DNA of 64,000 bases from positions 248,001 to 312,000 of the forward strand of contig JASJOG010000196.1 in NCBI GenBank assembly GCA_030142905.1, read 5' to 3'. The DNA comes from Heliopora coerulea. Its lineage: Eukaryota > Cnidaria > Anthozoa > Scleralcyonacea > Helioporidae. Under the pieces are notes generated by a model. It did not search any database. It was given only the letters and a program-made list of their open reading frames with translations, and was not told the origin of the DNA. This document shows, piece by piece, positions 24,402 to 51,251 of the stretch. Position 1 is the stretch's first letter. Each line of letters opens with the position of its first letter. The position numbers were made by a program, and so were the translations under genes.

Positions 24402-25142
24402 CAGACGGAGAAGAAATAATAAAACCCAACAAAAAACACGCAAAATAGGCATATTAAATGTTTATAGTGTAATTCTAACGTTTCGTTGCTGCATGCAACA
24501 TCCTCAGAGAATGAATAACTTATATTACTAGGTGATGATATATAATGGTATGTTACATGATATGTGAACGAGATATTGGCGTAAGAACGGAAGTGGGAAG
24601 GGCACAAGGAAACAGCAGACTGAGATGTAGTGGAAAGGTCGAGAAACGAAATCCATCGCTTAATGCCAACATGGGCTCTTTTCCACTTTCTTTATTTTAA
24701 GACCTTTTGTTTGCCAAGGCCAAATACTGAAGCTGGAAAGAACAGCTTTCGTTATAAAGGGGCGGTTCTCTGGAATGGTCTACCATATAATGTAAAAAGT
24801 CAACTTAGTTTGAGATCATTTAAAGAACTTTTATAGTAAATTTATAAATGTAATGTAGTTTGTATATGGTTATTGTATTTACATTTAATATAGTACACGG
24901 CTCACTGGAAGAACATTTCGAAATGAAGTGATCTCGTGTTTAAATAAAGATCAAACAAAACAAACAACAAAAAAAAAAACATATCATGTAACATACCATT
25001 ATATATCATCACCTTGTAATATAAGTTATTCATTCTCTGAGGATGTTGCGTGCAGCAACGAAACGTTAGAATTATATTATAAACCTTTAATATGCCTATT
25101 TTGCGTGTTTTTTGCTGGGCTTTATTATTTCTTCTTAGTCTG
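24402..25142. repeat. 164-bp inverted repeat flanking a LINE fragment
   Basis: 24402-24565 is the reverse complement of 24979-25142 with only scattered mismatches (estimated near 95 per cent identity). Each arm carries ATTCTCTGAGGATGTTGC then GCAGCAACGAAACGTT (right-arm orientation), words that recur in weaker form near 43165-43200. The 413-bp spacer holds a LINE 3' end with an A-rich tail. This may be a foldback element, or two opposed copies of one repeat trapping a LINE insertion. Confidence 0.85.
24630..24978 (+). mobile_element. LINE 3' end fragment with A-rich tail
   Basis: Frame 24630-24836 contains KTFCLPRPNTEAGKNSFRYK followed by GAVLWNGLPYNVKSQLSL and SFKELL, the same non-LTR retrotransposon C-terminal pattern as at 20028. 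After the stop is a short 3' UTR and an A-rich tail at about 24953-24978 that abuts the right arm of the inverted repeat. Confidence 0.7.
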
Positions 25143-28100
25143 TATTTCTACCGTGGCTAATCATGCAAAAACAATGCGCCTGAAATGACGCGAGTTTGAT
25201 AATTCCAAACACAGGTAGCCTAAATCTTGACTGAGTCAGGTGGGTTGTTTATATTAAGCCGGTCTGAGTCCGGGATAGACTATATTTAATAGTTCTAGTT
25301 CCTGTTTACGTGTCACTGGTTTCGCGATAGGGGCCTTGTTTTCGTGGGTGTCGGCGGCCTTCCGAGGGGCAAACCTCGCGGAATTCATGCGCATGGCAGG
25401 GGATTTGCAGCAAAGCCGGAGGAGATACTCACAGTATTATCACATTACCTGCTGTCAAATGGTTCAGCGGTAAATCATATTTGTTTAAAGAAATCTGTGA
25501 GGGCTGCGATTTGAAATGGCTTGCGTAAACTGCAGGCGATTTCACTGCAATTCGGGCGACTGTCGTTATTATTCTGGCAATTTTGGTTGGAATTTTTGTA
25601 GCGATGAAAAGTGCGAATTTACACACGTGCGAAGAAGTCGCCACAGAATTTTAGTGAAATAGCATGGAATAACCGGCAGTTTACACATCCATTTCAAGTC
25701 ACGGTCAGATTAATATCAGAAATGGGAGCAAAATTTAAGAAAAATCGCCATTGTGAACAGGAGATTTGAAAGGTATGCACTCAGATGAGGCACGACATAT
25801 AAACGTTGACACGACATTCAGCCTTTAATGACTAACTCAGTTTATCAAACTAAGCTTGCATGGCACTATGAAAGAGATCATTATATAAAGCATTTCGATC
25901 TTAGAAATGTCGTCGCCATGGAAATGAAACAGTTTCCAAGTCCCATTCTTTGAAAAGATTTCCTTTCTTTCTTTTTTTTTTTTTTGACCAATTAACAATT
26001 TCTATTTTATCTGTTTGGCATATCTCTGTTTTGTTTTGGGGTTTTTTCAGAAATGCGTTGTCTCCTTAGCATATCTTTCAAAACGATCTCTCTCAGGCCA
26101 TTTGGCATCTACTAAGCATGCGCAATGAAGTCCGCAAAAGCGTGCTCTTTGAAACAGCAGGCTCACACGTGCGGTTTGGCCAGTACGAAAGTTTAGCGTG
26201 CCGCTTCACAAAAGCTCTGCTAAAAGATGAAGAGATGAGATCGAGTATGGGGTAACAGAGGCGTTCGCAGAAGCTCACGTAATTTCAATTTATTTGGGAC
26301 CCGTATTCAAAGTAAACTACCAAACAAAGCTTTTAAAAACTTCCTTTCATAATTTTGCTGTTAGTATCAATTGAATGTACATTTTTTGTTACACTTTGAA
26401 GAGATTCATCGTTCAAGAAATGACAGAGGCTACGACTGGGTAATCTTGCATTAATGATTGACATTATCAAAGATACTCAAAGAACCTTTCATGAATTGTG
26501 AACTGGCCAACCGTTGGAAATATATATTTAAAAGAGTTTCTATGGAGATCATTCATTAACGACTAAGTATTGGTTCCGAGTGTATTTTTGAGTTAGTAAT
26601 GGAGTTTTGAGATTAATGGACTGACGACATGACACTAATTCAAAGAACAGCTTCATCAAGACGAAAATCGTTAGAAAAATACAAAGGAATCGTTGAAGCG
26701 GCGATAAAGAGAATATCTGAATGTCCACAGCATCCACAGTAGGCGGTGACTACAGAAAGATCTAGATCACTATCTCAGTCAACAACCACACGACCAAATC
26801 GTTACCAAAAATAACACAGGACATTTTTTTTCCCTGCTAACAAAATTTACGCTTGACATTCAGTCGGTCTCCGACATTAACGCACAACCTTAAAATACCT
26901 TACAAATATCTTACATTTAAGCTAAGAGAGACAAAAATGGATTTCCGCGAGTCGGCCTAAAAGTTTCTTGGTGCGTGCCACCTGACGAACTCGGGCAACA
27001 AACTTAACTCATTAGACAACCACACACTTCGCAGAAGAATGGTTTCAAAGTACTAGACAGGAGTCCAAACCGTAACCCTCCCATGACCGGTGAAACACTT
27101 AGCTTGTAATCATTGCAAATGGCAACCAGATGTAGGTTCCTTTTTTCACTTCTCTTTACATGAAATTCACTTTAACTTACAATCGCCCAAACAAGGCACA
27201 TCGAAAATGATTCTGAACTTCCGAATATGCAGTTCAAATTTCATTGAAAACCGACAAGCAGATACTGGTTGATTACGCGCGCCATCTTAAGCCATATTGC
27301 TCAATCGTTAGAACATCTAACTAGATTATTAGAAGGTAAGCTTACGGGAACCGATAACTTCGATTTGCGACATGGGATCAAACTGGTTTTCTCAGACGTA
27401 AAATTAAAAGAGCTCCACAAAAGTCAGCAAAATTAAAATGCAATCTAAGTTTTTGCATTCAAGTCAAATTGCAAAACCAAACATGCGGCAATAGACACAA
27501 GGCTACTTGTCTGGTGATTGACTGCGACCCTGTGTAAACAACCACAGAACGGACAAGAATTCAACACCCTTAACACAATGCAATACAATCCTTTCATATT
27601 ATACATCAATGGAAACAACAGGATTCATCGAGATAGTGGGATTTCAACATAGTAAGGTTGCTATGGCATTCGAGGAAAAAGACTCTCAATTCGAAATGAA
27701 GTGATTCGGAGTGATCGACTCCAAGGTTGCGCAACTTTTCAGTCAATGGTCCCTACTTCCAAATCGATCGCAATCTCTAGAAATAAACTCGTCATAGATG
27801 TCGGCTTTCTTATTACTTATATTCACAGTCAATGTATCATTCAAATTAAGCCTAGCTCTTCTGTCCTGTTTTATGAAAACCTTGATCCGCTACCCCATGG
27901 TGATCGACATATTTCTAACAATTTCAATGAAATCGGTTTAACTTTCGAAAGTGGTTGCGTTGTTGCGCCATCTCTGTAACCTGACCCTGAAAAATTTGTA
28001 GAATTTCTTGGATTGTATGGAAGCGTCGTCTTGCGAAATTCTGATGGCTTCCCTCGCTTCTCATTTACAAAATGCAAGGCCAATGTAAACAAATACACCA

Positions 28101-28251
28101 CGTCCACAGCATCAAGTGTAATTTCCGGCCAGGAATTGTGAACTTCGACGCCTTTTTACAAAAAGATGGAAAACAGCTGACATGAGGCCAAAAACGAAGA
28201 CTAGTGGCCATTTCCAAACACCTACACCAGTCTGTAGGCCTCTTTTTCCAG
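25143..28251. other. Intergenic, nothing firm
   Basis: Poly-T run at about 25973-25986. A degraded piece of the tRNA-like/satellite core appears near 27075-27105 (GTAACCCTCCCATGACCGGT). No gene recognised; short open frames are unsupported. Confidence 0.4.
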
Positions 28252-29109
28252 TCAAACGACGTCTTCTTGTGTCGAAACGCCATCAGGTTCTTTCGCAACA
28301 ACTTCGTATTTAGCAAAGTCATGTGCTTCAACGATATGCTGCATTATTTCTAGCTGCCTAAAACACTCCACTTTACATACCCTGCATTTGTACTTGAGCT
28401 TTGGTGGGAAGAAGTCAGTCAGACGGTTTAAATTTGAGGCAGATACCCCACTCTGCCCTGAACTTGTCGTAGCTTCGCTTCCTGTTCTGCTGGAAGAGTT
28501 CGTTAGACCGTTTTGATCACCGAAAGAACTGGTGGAGCTTGACGAGGCCTTTGCGATCACGCTGACATAGTGAACTTGTTTTTTTCGCTCCTGAGATTTT
28601 CTGGTGTAGCGTTTTCTAGGCTTGGGCGACGTGTGAGACCTTGCAACGTGGCTTTTGTAACCGCTGCAGAAGCGAAAACTTGCCCCGCACTCCACACACT
28701 TGTACGGTTTCTCGCCAGAATGTACACGTAGATGGGTGGTGAGATTCTGCGACTGGTTGAATTGCCTTCCACATTCTGGACACTTGTAGGGTTTCTCCCC
28801 AGAATGGATCCTCAGATGCACTTTGAGATTTTGCTGTTGGTCAAAAAGTTTGTCGCAATATTGGCAGGCGAACTTCTTGCCGCCATCATGGCGTTGAAGG
28901 TGTTGTCTCAGAGAGTCACGTCGGGAGAGAAGCTGCCCACACTCCGGGCAACCAAATGGTTTCTTCTTACAATCCAGTCGTCGATGCCTCGAGAGATCTT
29001 TCTCCCAACGGAAGGACTCGTTGCAGTTTTTACAAGTGAATCGTACCGGTGCGTCCGCTGCCGCCTTCTCTGTCTTCACCTCCACAGGACTCAGCAATGT
29101 GCCATCCAT
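28252..29109 (-). CDS. Intronless C2H2 zinc finger protein (six fingers)
   Basis: A 285-residue open frame from ATG 29109 to a stop at 28252, without introns. Finger 1 (about residues 26-47) ends in Cys rather than a second His (C2HC type). Fingers 2-5 (about 54-159) are standard C2H2 with TGEKP-type linkers (HSGEKPYKC) between fingers 3, 4 and 5. A basic stretch (KPRKRYTRKSQERKK) follows, probably a nuclear localisation signal, then a long Ser/Thr-rich linker, then a separate finger 6 (about 242-263). The array predicts sequence-specific DNA binding in the nucleus; targets and orthology are unknown. The N-terminal VKTEK has a possible sumoylation consensus (VKTE). An inverted CCAAT lies about 125 bp upstream. 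Confidence 0.92.
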   Translation of the reverse strand: MDGTLLSPVEVKTEKAAADAPVRFTCKNCNESFRWEKDLSRHRRLDCKKKPFGCPECGQLLSRRDSLRQHLQRHDGGKKFACQYCDKLFDQQQNLKVHLRIHSGEKPYKCPECGRQFNQSQNLTTHLRVHSGEKPYKCVECGASFRFCSGYKSHVARSHTSPKPRKRYTRKSQERKKQVHYVSVIAKASSSSTSSFGDQNGLTNSSSRTGSEATTSSGQSGVSASNLNRLTDFFPPKLKYKCRVCKVECFRQLEIMQHIVEAHDFAKYEVVAKEPDGVSTQEDVV

Positions 29110-29231
29110 CGCTCCCCTCTTACACCTCTTGTTTACACGACTTCACACTGCGTTTTATTTCTGAAAGCGTATCCCCACCGGAAGACGATGCGAGTAACCG
29201 GAAGTCGCTTACGCTACGTCACTAAATTCTG

Positions 29232-29236
29232 ATTGG
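29232..29236 (-). promoter_or_regulatory. CCAAT box upstream of the zinc finger gene
   Basis: Minus strand reads GACCAATCAG about 125 bp upstream of the ATG, matching the NF-Y core. Position and orientation fit a promoter-proximal CCAAT box; function is inferred. Confidence 0.4.
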
Positions 29237-31231
29237 TCGTTGACTGTGATCGCGCCACTGCAGAACCACCCCCTCGGAATTCTCGGACCCATCTACGAGG
29301 GGAGATTTCATATTCATTTCAGTATATAAACAGTCTTTGAAAACGCTCCCCAATGAGGAAAAACGTCGACGCAACTCTGCCGTAGGCGTAAGGACTGATG
29401 AAAGTGGAAACTGAAACCGGAAACTGAAGCCGATTGTTCACAGGAGTATTCGAAAACGAACCTAAGTGAATGTTAAGTTTTTCAAAGACGATTTCACCGT
29501 CTTACGTCGGTGACGATTTACAGATTTATCACGAAGAAAGATGACAAGGGAGAACTCCTCCTTGGAGTTTAGGCAACAAAATCTTCTCGTAGTTTGCCCT
29601 ATAGGAACGAATGCCAATAATATTAATCAGTTAACAGTAATTTTCGCCACAAAAACATCCGGGGTCGGTTCTACGAGGTCCGGATACTTTATCCAGTTCA
29701 AGAGAGTATACAGCCAAATGACGCGCTCTGATTGGCTGTCTTGCCGTGCACTGCGTTTTCCGTTCAGATCAGCAAGTTTAGGCGGGAAAATTTTCGGGTA
29801 GATTTTAAGACAAAGGTGCGTTTTACAGAAGAATTGATAGTATCAGACTGCTTTGTGGGCTGGTTAAGCACTTCCCTCGATGATTTCAAGCACAAAACTA
29901 GTCAAAGAGATACAAAAAGGAAACTAAATCCTGTAACCAGAGCCACCACCTCGCCAAAAAAAAACGACCGTTAAAGGCGATGAAGAAAGGGAACCAAAAG
30001 CCATAACATAAATTCCTTACTAACCTCTTTTGCTCGGTCTGTAAAGGAAAGTATCTGCCTTCGGTTTTTGCTCACAGACCTCGGTCCTCCTTCGCTCCGT
30101 CTGTACGAAAATACTCACGCAATAACTTTCCCGTAGACACCCCACACTCGGTTAATAAGTAATCAAAACACTGCAGGTAGTGGGAGCATGTTCAGTTTGG
30201 CGAACGATGGCAAAAATTTGGGAATCGCGAGCTCGACGAACTAAACTATATATTTCCATGTGGTCGGTCATCCAAAGATGTGTAAAATTTCATGGCGTTA
30301 GCCAGAATTGTCGGAATGATAAGACGATAATATTTTGACGACCTCCCTCCTCTTAGCTTCCAGCATATTTTTAAGCCGAATATCCTTTGCAACCGGCAAA
30401 GTTGATTTCCAGGACTCGAACGATTTTTAATAACAATTTTTACAATATGAACAAACTAAGATAAATTCTACAAATTACAGCAGCAAAAAGGAAGTAATTA
30501 CAGTTACAGTAGGAGTTTAGTACAAAACAAAAGGTTGAAAGCTAGGCAAGTATTTCATACCTATTACTTGACATTCAAGAGGATGATGGAAATGTGTAAA
30601 CCAAAGAAAATGATTCGTAAAGATTATCTTAGAATACCTCAAAAGGTCGGAATAACAGTAACTAGAGATTGCAACAGTAAGTTGAGCAACTTCGTGAAAG
30701 TTTACTACCATTCGTTTCTTGAATTTTTAACTCAAATTTCTTCAACTAATTCTCACGGAGAATAACCACAAAGCAAGTTTTAAGTTTTGATGAAATGGAT
30801 TTTCGAAGTGGATAAGTTATGTTGCTGCAAACTTTATTCTGAAAAGCAAATTTAAATAGCTAAAATTTGCCGTCGAAATTGTCGTACTAATTCAGATTTA
30901 TCGTGGATATATTGTGTCTTTCCTGTAAATGTGTTCCTGGATATAACGAAATGTGTAACTGAATATGACTATACCACGATATTTCAACAACAGCGAACAA
31001 TAACTGAGGACTGTTAAGCCATCAATGCAATGACATACTATCCCTTCTAATGATTCTTTTGGCACCTATGGCACAACATTAACAAAACAATAAATATCAA
31101 CTGCTATATGGTCCTTTTTTTCTCAGATATGCCCAATCAGCATTTCTACCAGTGGTAATCAGTTAGCGGGTAAGTGAGAAATATGAACCATGTTGATAAA
31201 ATAAAGTTAACTGCAAGACAAAGTTAAATGC
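29237..31231. other. Intergenic, nothing firm
   Basis: Contains GATTGGCTG (29729-29737) and GGCGGGAAAA near 29781 but no attached gene. No coding region recognised. Confidence 0.35.
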
Positions 31232-34200
31232 TCAGTTTTTTCCAGTTGAACCATATCCGCCAAAACCGCGCTGTGTTTCATCAAGACTCTGTGAAAATAA
31301 TCCAGAAATGAGGGAAAATTTGGAGAAATAAGGAATACAATGGAGCAGATTGCAAAATGACTGGTGAAGTGGTAAAATAAATGTAATTGATCGACAAAGC
31401 AACGTAACTAGATAGAAATTATCACATGAAAAAGTTGGATATTGCAGAATTGCCCTGTTACGTACAGTAAACTTGAAGGTGACCCATCCATCAGTGAATA
31501 TGATAAAAATTTTAAGAAAATGGGTGCAAACATGATTCCACAAAACCTCACAAAGGTCACTTCTTAACCAGAGTTGCAGCATTCCCACTCATGAAAGAGA
31601 GTGATATCTTCTTACGTAGCTGTATTCAGTTAAATACTTTGAATGGTAGAACTATTGGATCTTGGTATCCCAGTATAAATACTGGAACATAGCCATGACC
31701 ACATTTAGTGTCAGTCAAGAAATACACATTGATGCAACCCACTTAAGGGAGCAATTATTGCCTTTGATTTTGAATGTACATGATGTCCAAAAACACACCA
31801 GCTTCATCCACAGCAATACACCTTCCAAATGATTCATGTGTCAGGGTTTTTACTTGCCATTTGGGCAATGAGCAGTACCATTCATTACAACTGTTTCCAA
31901 CTTGTTTTGTCATGGAACTGATACCATTTAACATTTCTAGTATTAAGGCAAGACTACTGTACACAATTGTAGGAGTCAAGGTAGAAACTTTCAAGGTCAA
32001 TTTCAAATAGGCCTTTAATAGAAGTTAGGCAAGTTAAGCCTGTTGCAATGGCAAGTTTAAAGCATGACCACATACCATTCAGATAGCTTGATAATGGTTT
32101 TCTATGTTGATTATAAGTTTATGATGCAAAGCATGACCAGATCACATGCAGTATCCCATGTCAAGTGACAGTTTGGGACTGTTTAATGATTAAGCATTCT
32201 AAACAATCTATGGGATGGCATTATCACCAAATTAATGATATTTCACCATTCTCACCATGATAACTTCAAAAACAATGAGTATTCACACTTGCTTTAGTTA
32301 GCCAGACTTAAACTACAAAAAGACAGTTCAAGGGCAATCACATCCATAATTTCATTGTTTTATGCCATGCATTGTTACAGCCACAAGTGAAACAAATGTT
32401 CCCTTGAGAGGTCTTCTCTTTCACAACATATCTGATAAGTCTTGATGAATTAATCCCCAAGATGGGTTTTCATCATGAGCATACATTTCAGCAATTTGAG
32501 AGGAAAATGTGTTCTATTGTCAAGGAATCACATTCAGGTAAATTTTGGCTGACTGCCTTTGTGAAATGACAGTTCTTTTTGCAACTGGAATAAGGCATTT
32601 GACCAACAAAAAATTTATTCCTAAGGCAACATAGTATCAACTCAAATTGACATAAAGTTTATAATTAGTTGCTTTATGAACTGTTTGAAGAGAAGTGATA
32701 TCAGTTTCTCTTTTCTAAAAATCAATAAAGGACAATTGTTTTTGAATGCCCTTCATACACGTAAAATGCTCATCCCTAACCCAGGACAACTAAATGCAAA
32801 TAAACAACCCAACTTTTGAGTCCATCGTAAAGCCATCAACATAAATCAAGGAAAACATCTAAATTACACACCTCAACTTCCATCAGATCTGGTGTATATA
32901 TTCTTTCCACAATAAGCTGTGCAATTCGGTCTCCTTTGGTAACTTGGAAATCCAACTGACTGAAGTTAAACAGAATGACTCCAACATTTCCACGGTAATC
33001 CCGATCAATAACACCAGCTCCTACATCAATGTGGTGTTTCCACGCCAGACCTGATCTACAATAAATCATCTTCTTGTAAGCAAGAGAAGTTAATACCTGG
33101 CTCAGATAAGTATTAGATTACAGCAGCAGAGTGCATCAGGAGTATCAAAACTTAAACATTTCAAAACCTTTCAGTTTAGTTGGTCTGCAGCAATGCCATG
33201 GGAAGGAATGAGGGGTCTGAGCCCCCCAATTTTTTGTGGTATGGTTTACTAGATTTGATCAAATATGAAGAGAATACATCCAGCTGGAAGGAATTGCATT
33301 TCTTCCTAAAAGCAATAGAGTCCTGCCACCATCTGGAAATAGCTAAAATGCTCTTCCAGGAAATATTAGAAGACAATTCAAGGAGTGTAAGACTAACAAT
33401 TTTCCCAAATCTCACAGTAACTCTGTGTCTTTGACAAACATGGAGTCCCCCAATCCCACATTGTTTTACTCAAGCCACAAGTATGCAGTAAGTAGAGTAC
33501 ACTGGTTAAATGGGGAGAGGCAAAATTGCATAAAGATATCACATTCATGGATATTAGCATCCCCATATAGATCTCTTTCTGTGATCAGAACTTTTCAGAG
33601 GATTCCAATATTCTGGATTCTCCAGCAGACTGGTGTGTCCACAAAGAGATAGCTCGAAGCCAGGAACACCTGTGTAATGATGCTGAATATCTCATGTTTG
33701 TCCAACAAGTCTGCTTATTTAATATGTTTCACATCTTGATGATCTCCTTGTCAGAACTAAAAGGTATGAACTTAATGTCAATTCTGTACTAGAAAAGGAT
33801 CAAACAAACTTTCAACACCCTTTTCAATCATCTAGGTTTTTCTGGAATGCCAGAGCCAAATTTCAAGGGGGGAAGGGGTTTAAGAATCCAGATAGGTCAG
33901 AAGGCATGATCACTGAGGAAAACAAAGGATCTAGATTTGTTTGTTCTGAGAAATAAAACATGGGAAATTTTGATGCTTCTGGGTCTTTCCTTCATGCTTT
34001 GTGCTTATGTGACATCAGATAAAAGGGGGGAGAGGGTTGAAGCCAGCTCCCCCCAGCCACCTTGGTCCTATTACTCCAAGTTTACCAAACGATTCAAAAT
34101 TCTCTCACTTAGAGTTCAAGCCACTCCAGAGATAGAAAAGGAGCTTTCTTACAAACGCACACCAACCCACAATCAGGTGAATGAATGAAGGCGTAGGCGA

Positions 34201-34515
34201 ACAAGAGAAGCATTCTCAACGTGAACTCACTAAAATATCAACAAACCTCGGGGCGACACGACCATAACATCCTTTGGGAAGAGCTATAGCAATGTCAGTC
34301 CTCACCAACGCTTTCCCTTGAGCAGGGATTTCAACATCGTGAGCTGCATACAAGTCGTAGCCAGCAGCTTCATCAGAGCCACGAGTAGGTGGCGTGGCTT
34401 CTTCGCTGAGCTTGGTGAAGAGTAAAGTCCTTGGAAGACATTTTTTCGAATTATAGACAAAGTGTACGAGCGTCTTCATCGTTGAAGAAACCAACTGACC
34501 CATTTTAGACAACAA
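31232..34515 (-). CDS. DUT: Deoxyuridine 5'-triphosphate nucleotidohydrolase (dUTPase)
   Basis: Three in-phase exons, 34515-34247, 33055-32872 and 31288-31232, give 169 residues. The enzyme hydrolyses dUTP to dUMP and pyrophosphate, keeping uracil out of DNA and feeding thymidylate synthesis; the family is a homotrimer with Mg2+. All five motifs are present in order: AAGYDLYAA (1), GRVAPRSGL (2, split by intron 1), [15 protein letters not shown] (3, with the uracil-binding loop and general-base Asp), [12 protein letters not shown] (4), and [10 protein letters not shown] (5, the phosphate-binding C-terminal arm, alone in exon 3). The ~45-residue N-terminal extension is rich in Lys, Ser and Leu and could be a mitochondrial presequence; a second ATG (34503) would shorten it by four residues. 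Introns are AT-rich. Promoter elements typical of S-phase genes lie just upstream. Confidence 0.96.
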
Positions 34516-34597
34516 AAAGAGATTTTATTCCTCGTTACAAATGATTTCTTCTTGGATGTGTAGTCGCAAATCGTCAGACACAGCAATGCACTTCAGG

Positions 34598-34607
34598 TTT
34601 TCCCGCC
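34598..34607 (+). promoter_or_regulatory. E2F-like site upstream of dUTPase
   Basis: TTTTCCCGCC matches the E2F consensus TTTSSCGC and lies 83-92 bp upstream of the dUTPase ATG. Mammalian DUT is a known E2F target, so the placement is meaningful, though binding is inferred. Confidence 0.5.
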
Positions 34608-34623
34608 GTTCTGTTTGTTTTTG

Positions 34624-34712
34624 ATTGGTTAACTACACGATACTCTTACGTCTTTCCGGTTTCCAGTAATTCCACGCGAGTAGCAGCATTGGGTACAACT
34701 CGCTGCCATTGG
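34624..34712 (-). promoter_or_regulatory. Two CCAAT boxes upstream of dUTPase
   Basis: Inverted CCAAT at 34624-34628 (minus strand AACCAATCA) and 34708-34712 (minus strand AACCAATGG). With the E2F-like site they form a cell-cycle-type promoter layout within 200 bp of the start codon. Confidence 0.4.
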
Positions 34713-36645
34713 TTTCAAAAAATCAAAAACATAATATTTTTTTCTCCATAAAATCGTGTTTTTCGATAGCATTTTGGTAAGGAAATTTTTTTTGGAACAT
34801 TTGAGGGCGGAAAAGAAATTTTAAACAGTCAATTTAAAAGGGAGGTCCCATCACTAAAATTCTGGGGTGCCAAAATTTACTCAAGTGAGCCAAAGATTTT
34901 TAGTTTCTCCTCCTTTCAGAAATCCTGGATGCACCCCAGATCACCACTACCATCTGGTCAACCTTTCATTGTCATTATCAAGATGGTTAAACCAGGTAAT
35001 TTTTGCATCTCCAAAGTAAAACATGTAAAGTTTGGTTTAATTTAGTTTATTACTAATATACATTATACAATGCAATTCAATATTACTTAAAAATAAGGAA
35101 AATATTTACCATGGTACAATTCCTAGCTAATAAAGGCATTACTGTTTTATTAATATTTGTCTTAATGGTGCATTCGTTAAATTAGTATCTTTCCTAGATT
35201 TGTTGCCCTTGGGAACATTATGGGTTGGGGAAACTTACCGCCTCAGAAAACAATTCTCAGTTTTTAAGATTTTGTATGCCTGTAAAATGCAAGCTAACGT
35301 ACCATCTACTTCACAGCAAGAAACCGTATTTAACATAAATGGGATGCTAACTCCCAGCCATGTTGCTGAGTCAAAAGGGAAACCAAGATTTGTGAACTCC
35401 AGTATATATGGAAAGCTCACTGCTCATCAAAAGGTGCAGCCATCACTGGAGGATATGGAGGTATTTTTGGGCGTCATTTTCAGTATTCTACGCTGTCATT
35501 CTGACGTCAGTATGACTTTGATGACTGCGAGTTTAATGCCGAGATCGGACATTGAAACTTGTCCCGTTACTGATTCAGGGGTGGCACCAGAGGGGCCGAG
35601 GGGCTCCCCCCTATTGGTGAAAAAATTAAAAGTTTGTCGGGGAATTACACAGATGATACCACATTTATATAATGTACAAACTACGAATACTCGTTACAGA
35701 TTTATCCAAGAAAGATAATAGGCTCTTCTTTTCATGTCAAATCTAAAACTAAACTGCTTCTAGTCAGTTGTTGCGATTATTCTTGTGAAAAAGAACATGT
35801 TTTCGACCTTCAAATAAGGAAATTATGAAGAGGGCGTGGTCCCAGCCCCCCCTTGTTTAGTCTCCCTTGTCGGGGACGTTAGCCCCTGCGTCGGGGAATT
35901 CCTGGCACGACCCCTGAACTGATTTCCTTCATGTTTTTCTGATGAATTATTGAGTTTGAAATGTAACAGTTTAAACACAAGTAAGGGTTTTTCCTGCAAT
36001 TTGAAAACACAAGGAAGCAGAAGAACAAACGAAGCAAAGCGCAAATTTTTTTTTAACGAACTTCTAGTGTTCTCAAATCGGTGAAAGAACCCTTTACGAG
36101 GGTTTAAGCAAGCTTCTCAAAAGAATGAGTACTTCGAGAGAAAACTCAGATGAAGGTTGAATAAATAAGTCAAAAGTTTTCCTCTCATTTCAAACACTCC
36201 TCTACGAAGTCGAAATTCTCTGTTTTATTTCATGAATTATTAACCAATTATTAACAAGAATAGATCAATGAGAAATATTACTTCTCAAACTCTTTAATAA
36301 TTCATGAGGTGGACAAGAAGGAAAGTCGTCATTGGGTCATGTTTTGATATCTCTTCTTATAACTTTCTTTGCTCCGAGCAACATCTTTTTCAGAGGATAG
36401 ATACTAGTCAAGATTTTTTTTTTAAAAAAGTAACCTTGCTACACAGAAACTCTCCAGAAATTGAAAACGTACCTACAATTTGCCAGTAAATAGCAACGCT
36501 AGTGTTAAATTCCAACCCCATGGCCGTCGATATTCATTTTGTTACAGTCAGTTGTTCTTATACCAACAAGTTCCTGGAAATATTGCGTCCGCTTGGCAGA
36601 CAATTGGTATTTTTAAATATTAATAAACTTCTAAGATATCTATTG
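34713..36645. other. Intergenic between dUTPase and DPP8/9
   Basis: Apart from the TIR element at 35570-35922, nothing firm. A 172-codon plus-strand frame (35200-35718) has no recognisable domain, and its 3' part runs into the TIR element, so it is not called as a gene. Confidence 0.4.
35570..35922. mobile_element. Possible short TIR element (about 345 bp)
   Basis: TTCAGGGGTGGCACCAG at 35574-35590 is mirrored by CTGGCACGACCCCTGAA at 35902-35918 (17 bp with a few mismatches). CTGA flanks both sides (35570-35573 and 35919-35922), a possible target duplication. No coding capacity. Confidence 0.4.
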
Positions 36646-50933
<14,288 letters not shown>

Positions 50934-51251
50934 TGCCTAATGATATATGACAACTCAAAACCAGAAGTTATTTGGTCCGCAATTTGTCAAGAGAAGATGA
51001 ATGGAATGTTATTGCGAAATAATTCCAAACATCCGCCATATTTTACTCTTAGAAAATATTCTGACCCAGATTCCTCACGCGGACGAGGCAATTCCATTGA
51101 TTTTGTGTTCATAACACTGATCTGAAAAATAGGACTGGATCGAGCAACCCAGGGACTGGAGTGCGGGAGAAAATGAAGCCCGCGAAATTCAATCTGCGCC
51201 ATATTGGAGTGACCACTTTGTCGGTAAAGTTGTTGTAAGGCTATTACGAAA

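Noticed and set aside
29729..29790. CCAAT plus E2F-like pair as a promoter
   Set aside because: No gene start follows on either strand within a sensible distance.
35200..35718. 172-codon plus-strand open frame
   Set aside because: No domain; its 3' part overlaps a probable TIR element. A faint piggyBac-like phrase (EDMEVFLGVIF) is too weak to call.
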